Shown here one piece after another: positions 60,491-64,000 of a stretch of DNA of 64,000 bases. The notes beneath the pieces were generated by a model, which ran no database searches, was not told the origin of the DNA, and saw only the letters and a list, made by a program, of their open reading frames with translations. The first letter of the stretch is position 1. Each line of letters starts with the position of its first letter. Source of the DNA: Candidatus Propionivibrio dominans (GTDB taxonomy: Bacteria; Pseudomonadota; Gammaproteobacteria; Burkholderiales; Rhodocyclaceae); the NCBI GenBank assembly GCA_016709335.1, contig JADJNC010000020.1, positions 18,945 through 82,944 of the forward strand, written 5' to 3'. Position numbers and translations under genes: made by a program.

Positions 60491-60567
60491 TGGTGGGCCC
60501 GCACGGACTTGAACCGTGGACCAAAGGATTATGAGTCCTCTGCTCTAACCAACTGAGCTACAGGCCC
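60491..60567 (-). tRNA. tRNA with CAU anticodon, probably tRNA-Ile2
   Basis: 77 bases including an encoded CCA. Acceptor stem GGGCCTG/CGGGCCC, D-arm TAGCTCAGTTGGTTAGAGC, anticodon loop CTCATAA in the stem GAGGA/TCCTT, T-arm with GGTTCAAGTCC. CAU could mean Met or, if the C is modified to lysidine, Ile. The variable-loop region TTTGGTC and T-loop are closer to known Ile2 genes than to elongator Met, and this tRNA often sits after rpoD in betaproteobacteria. It starts eight bases after the rpoD stop. Confidence 0.9.
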
Positions 60568-60575
60568 GAAAAGGG

Positions 60576-62516
<1,941 letters not shown>

Positions 62517-62598
62517 GACCAATTCCAGTTAGCGTTAGACTGGAAAACCAGAATTATATCACAACTTGGCGTGCATCCGCCGGATCGCCCGCGCGGGT

Positions 62599-64000
62599 TC
62601 AGCGCCTGCGGTAGTGCTGCTTCTCTTCGTCCGAAAGCCCGGCAACACCGAGCCGGGAAGCTTTTTCCTGCAACACGGCGAATGCCCGCTTGTTTTCTCC
62701 CTCCAGCAAACGTTTGACTGCGCCGTCAAACTCGACTTCGATATCTTCCTCGGCAAAAGGTTGCTGCATCAGTTCGGCCGCCGCTTCACGCAAAACAGGC
62801 TCGTCCTCGCTGCCCCGCAGTCGTTCGAGCAAAGCGGCGTAGCCTGGCGTTGGATCACCCGCCGCCAGTATCGTTTCACACCAATGCCTGAGCGCAAGCG
62901 CTTCAGCCGAATTTCCGGGCAGCGCGTCAAGCGGCAGGCCTCTCGCCAGCTCCGGCTTTTGCAGCACCAGGCGTAGCAGGGGTCGCAGCAACGACGGGGC
63001 CTGTCTGGGCGCCCGCGCCGGCGCGGATCGGGCAATCGGCCGTAAATCGCACAGGCGTTCTATTTCGGGCTGCGAGAACCCGCTCTCTGCAGCCAAACGC
63101 TTAACCAACTGTAGACGCAATAACGGCGTTTGCAAGCGAGCGAGCAGGGGTTTGGCCTCGGCCACCAGCCTGGCGCGCCCTTCGGCACTGGCCATGTCGC
63201 AATGCGACGCCAGTTCGCGCAACAGGAACTCGGAAAGCGGCGTCGCCTGGGCGATCATGCGCTCGAAGGCCTCGGCGCCCTGACGGCGCACAAAGCTGTC
63301 GGGATCGTCGGCTTCGGACAAAAAGACAAAGCCGATGCTCTTCTGCTCGGGCAAGGCTTCCAGGCTGTTTTCCAGCGCCCGCCAGGCGGCCTTGCGGCCT
63401 GCCGCGTCGCCGTCAAAGCAATAGACGATGCGATCGACCTGGCGCAGCAGCTTTTGTACGTGCGTCGCCGTGGTCGCCGTGCCGAGAGTCGCCACCGCGT
63501 TGCCGACGCCATGCTGGGCCAGCGCCACGACGTCCATATAGCCCTCGACGACTATCGCCGTGTCCTTGTCGCGCAGTGCCGCGCGCGCCTGGGGCAGGCC
63601 GAATACTTCGCGCCCCTTTTCGAACAGCGGCGTTTCCGGCGAATTCAGGTATTTCGGTTCGCCTTCGCCCAGCACACGCCCGCCAAAGGCGATCACTTCG
63701 CCCTTCTGGTTCATGATCGGAAACATGACCCGGTCACGGAAGCGGTCGTAGAGGCGGCCCTGCTCGTTCTTGATGACCAGACCGGCCACCTGCAGTTCGC
63801 CGATGGTGTAATCCTCGAAGGCCGCGCCAAGGTTTTGCCATCCATCGGGCGCATAACCGATGGCGAATTTCTGGGCGATTTCGCCGCTGACACCACGCCC
63901 CTTGAGGTAGTCGATGGCTTTCGCGGATTGCTTCAACTGCTCGTAGTAGTACTTTGCCGCACGCGCCATGATCTCGGTCAGGGCGGTGATTTTCGGGCCA
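62599..64000 (-). CDS. dnaG: DNA primase DnaG (5' end cut by window edge)
   Basis: The frame stays open to the window end, so the N-terminal zinc-binding domain is missing. Present: RNA-polymerase domain from GRVMFPIMNQKGEVIAFGGR, the TOPRIM domain with AIVVEGYMDVVALAQ (catalytic Glu) and IVYCFDGDAAGRKAAWRAL (DxD), then the helicase-binding C-terminal domain. Makes RNA primers at the replication fork. Upstream of rpoD on the same strand, the conserved macromolecular-synthesis order dnaG-rpoD. Confidence 0.95.
   Translation of the reverse strand, partial: GPKITALTEIMARAAKYYYEQLKQSAKAIDYLKGRGVSGEIAQKFAIGYAPDGWQNLGAAFEDYTIGELQVAGLVIKNEQGRLYDRFRDRVMFPIMNQKGEVIAFGGRVLGEGEPKYLNSPETPLFEKGREVFGLPQARAALRDKDTAIVVEGYMDVVALAQHGVGNAVATLGTATTATHVQKLLRQVDRIVYCFDGDAAGRKAAWRALENSLEALPEQKSIGFVFLSEADDPDSFVRRQGAEAFERMIAQATPLSEFLLRELASHCDMASAEGRARLVAEAKPLLARLQTPLLRLQLVKRLAAESGFSQPEIERLCDLRPIARSAPARAPRQAPSLLRPLLRLVLQKPELARGLPLDALPGNSAEALALRHWCETILAAGDPTPGYAALLERLRGSEDEPVLREAAAELMQQPFAEEDIEVEFDGAVKRLLEGENKRAFAVLQEKASRLGVAGLSDEEKQHYRRR

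Noticed and set aside
50028..60491. Direct repeat of the tRNA 3' end marking an attachment site
   Set aside because: Scanning for the terminal tRNA sequence on the left side of the island gave no convincing second copy.

Overview
The window is one contiguous piece of a high-GC betaproteobacterial chromosome, most likely from the Rhodocyclales (relatives of Accumulibacter, Propionivibrio or Dechloromonas). That placement is inferred from the pilMNOPQ-aroK-aroB-dgt order, lysA preceded by lptM and divergent cyaY, the glmU/glmS pair, and the protein sequences. No rRNA gene is present, so the genus cannot be fixed. Both ends cut genes: modC on the left and dnaG on the right.

Region by region. 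0-4.2 kb: molybdate uptake operon modE-modA-modB-modC, a divergent molbindin gene, two ModE-type operators between them, and a RatA/COQ10-like START protein. 4.6-9.0 kb: a pilus retraction ATPase (PilU type), a cyclic-nucleotide-binding protein behind a striking poly-G stretch, a DUF6394 membrane protein and a K+ channel with RCK domains. 9.2-12.6 kb: a HipBA-like toxin/antitoxin with three operators, a YdjM-like membrane protein and a gene-free stretch with IS-end-like repeats. 12.6-24 kb: glmS, glmU, a three-TM/winged-helix protein, and gltD-gltB with two extra copies of the gltD 3' end. 24-38 kb: pntAB, a CBS protein, dgt-aroB-aroK, the complete pilMNOPQ alignment/secretin operon, and divergent PBP1A. 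38-50 kb: cyaY, lptM-lysA, an RND efflux pair, hslR, an MFS transporter with an alpha/beta hydrolase, an ADP-ribosylglycohydrolase-family gene and a membrane adenylate cyclase.

50-60.5 kb is an accessory island, read almost wholly from the minus strand. It holds a type III restriction-modification operon with a RelE-type toxin/antitoxin pair between mod and res, followed by RhuM and a nucleotidyltransferase. Next come a VapBC pair, a broken ParE-type pair, and an AT-rich three-gene cassette of unrecognised proteins ending beside a tRNA with a CAU anticodon. The mod gene has been entered twice by palindromic repeats, once breaking its frame. 60.5-64 kb returns to core genes: the tRNA, rpoD and dnaG.

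Several conserved genes (gltB, pilP, rpoD, the ParE-type toxin, the 58.5-59.4 kb gene) carry single-base frame breaks, some in short homopolymer runs and some in compensating pairs. This pattern fits residual sequencing or assembly errors at least as well as real decay, so broken genes should be read with that in mind. The best candidate for something undescribed is the AT-rich cassette at 58.5-60.3 kb. The most informative sequence oddities are the gltD tail copies and the repeat-invaded mod gene.
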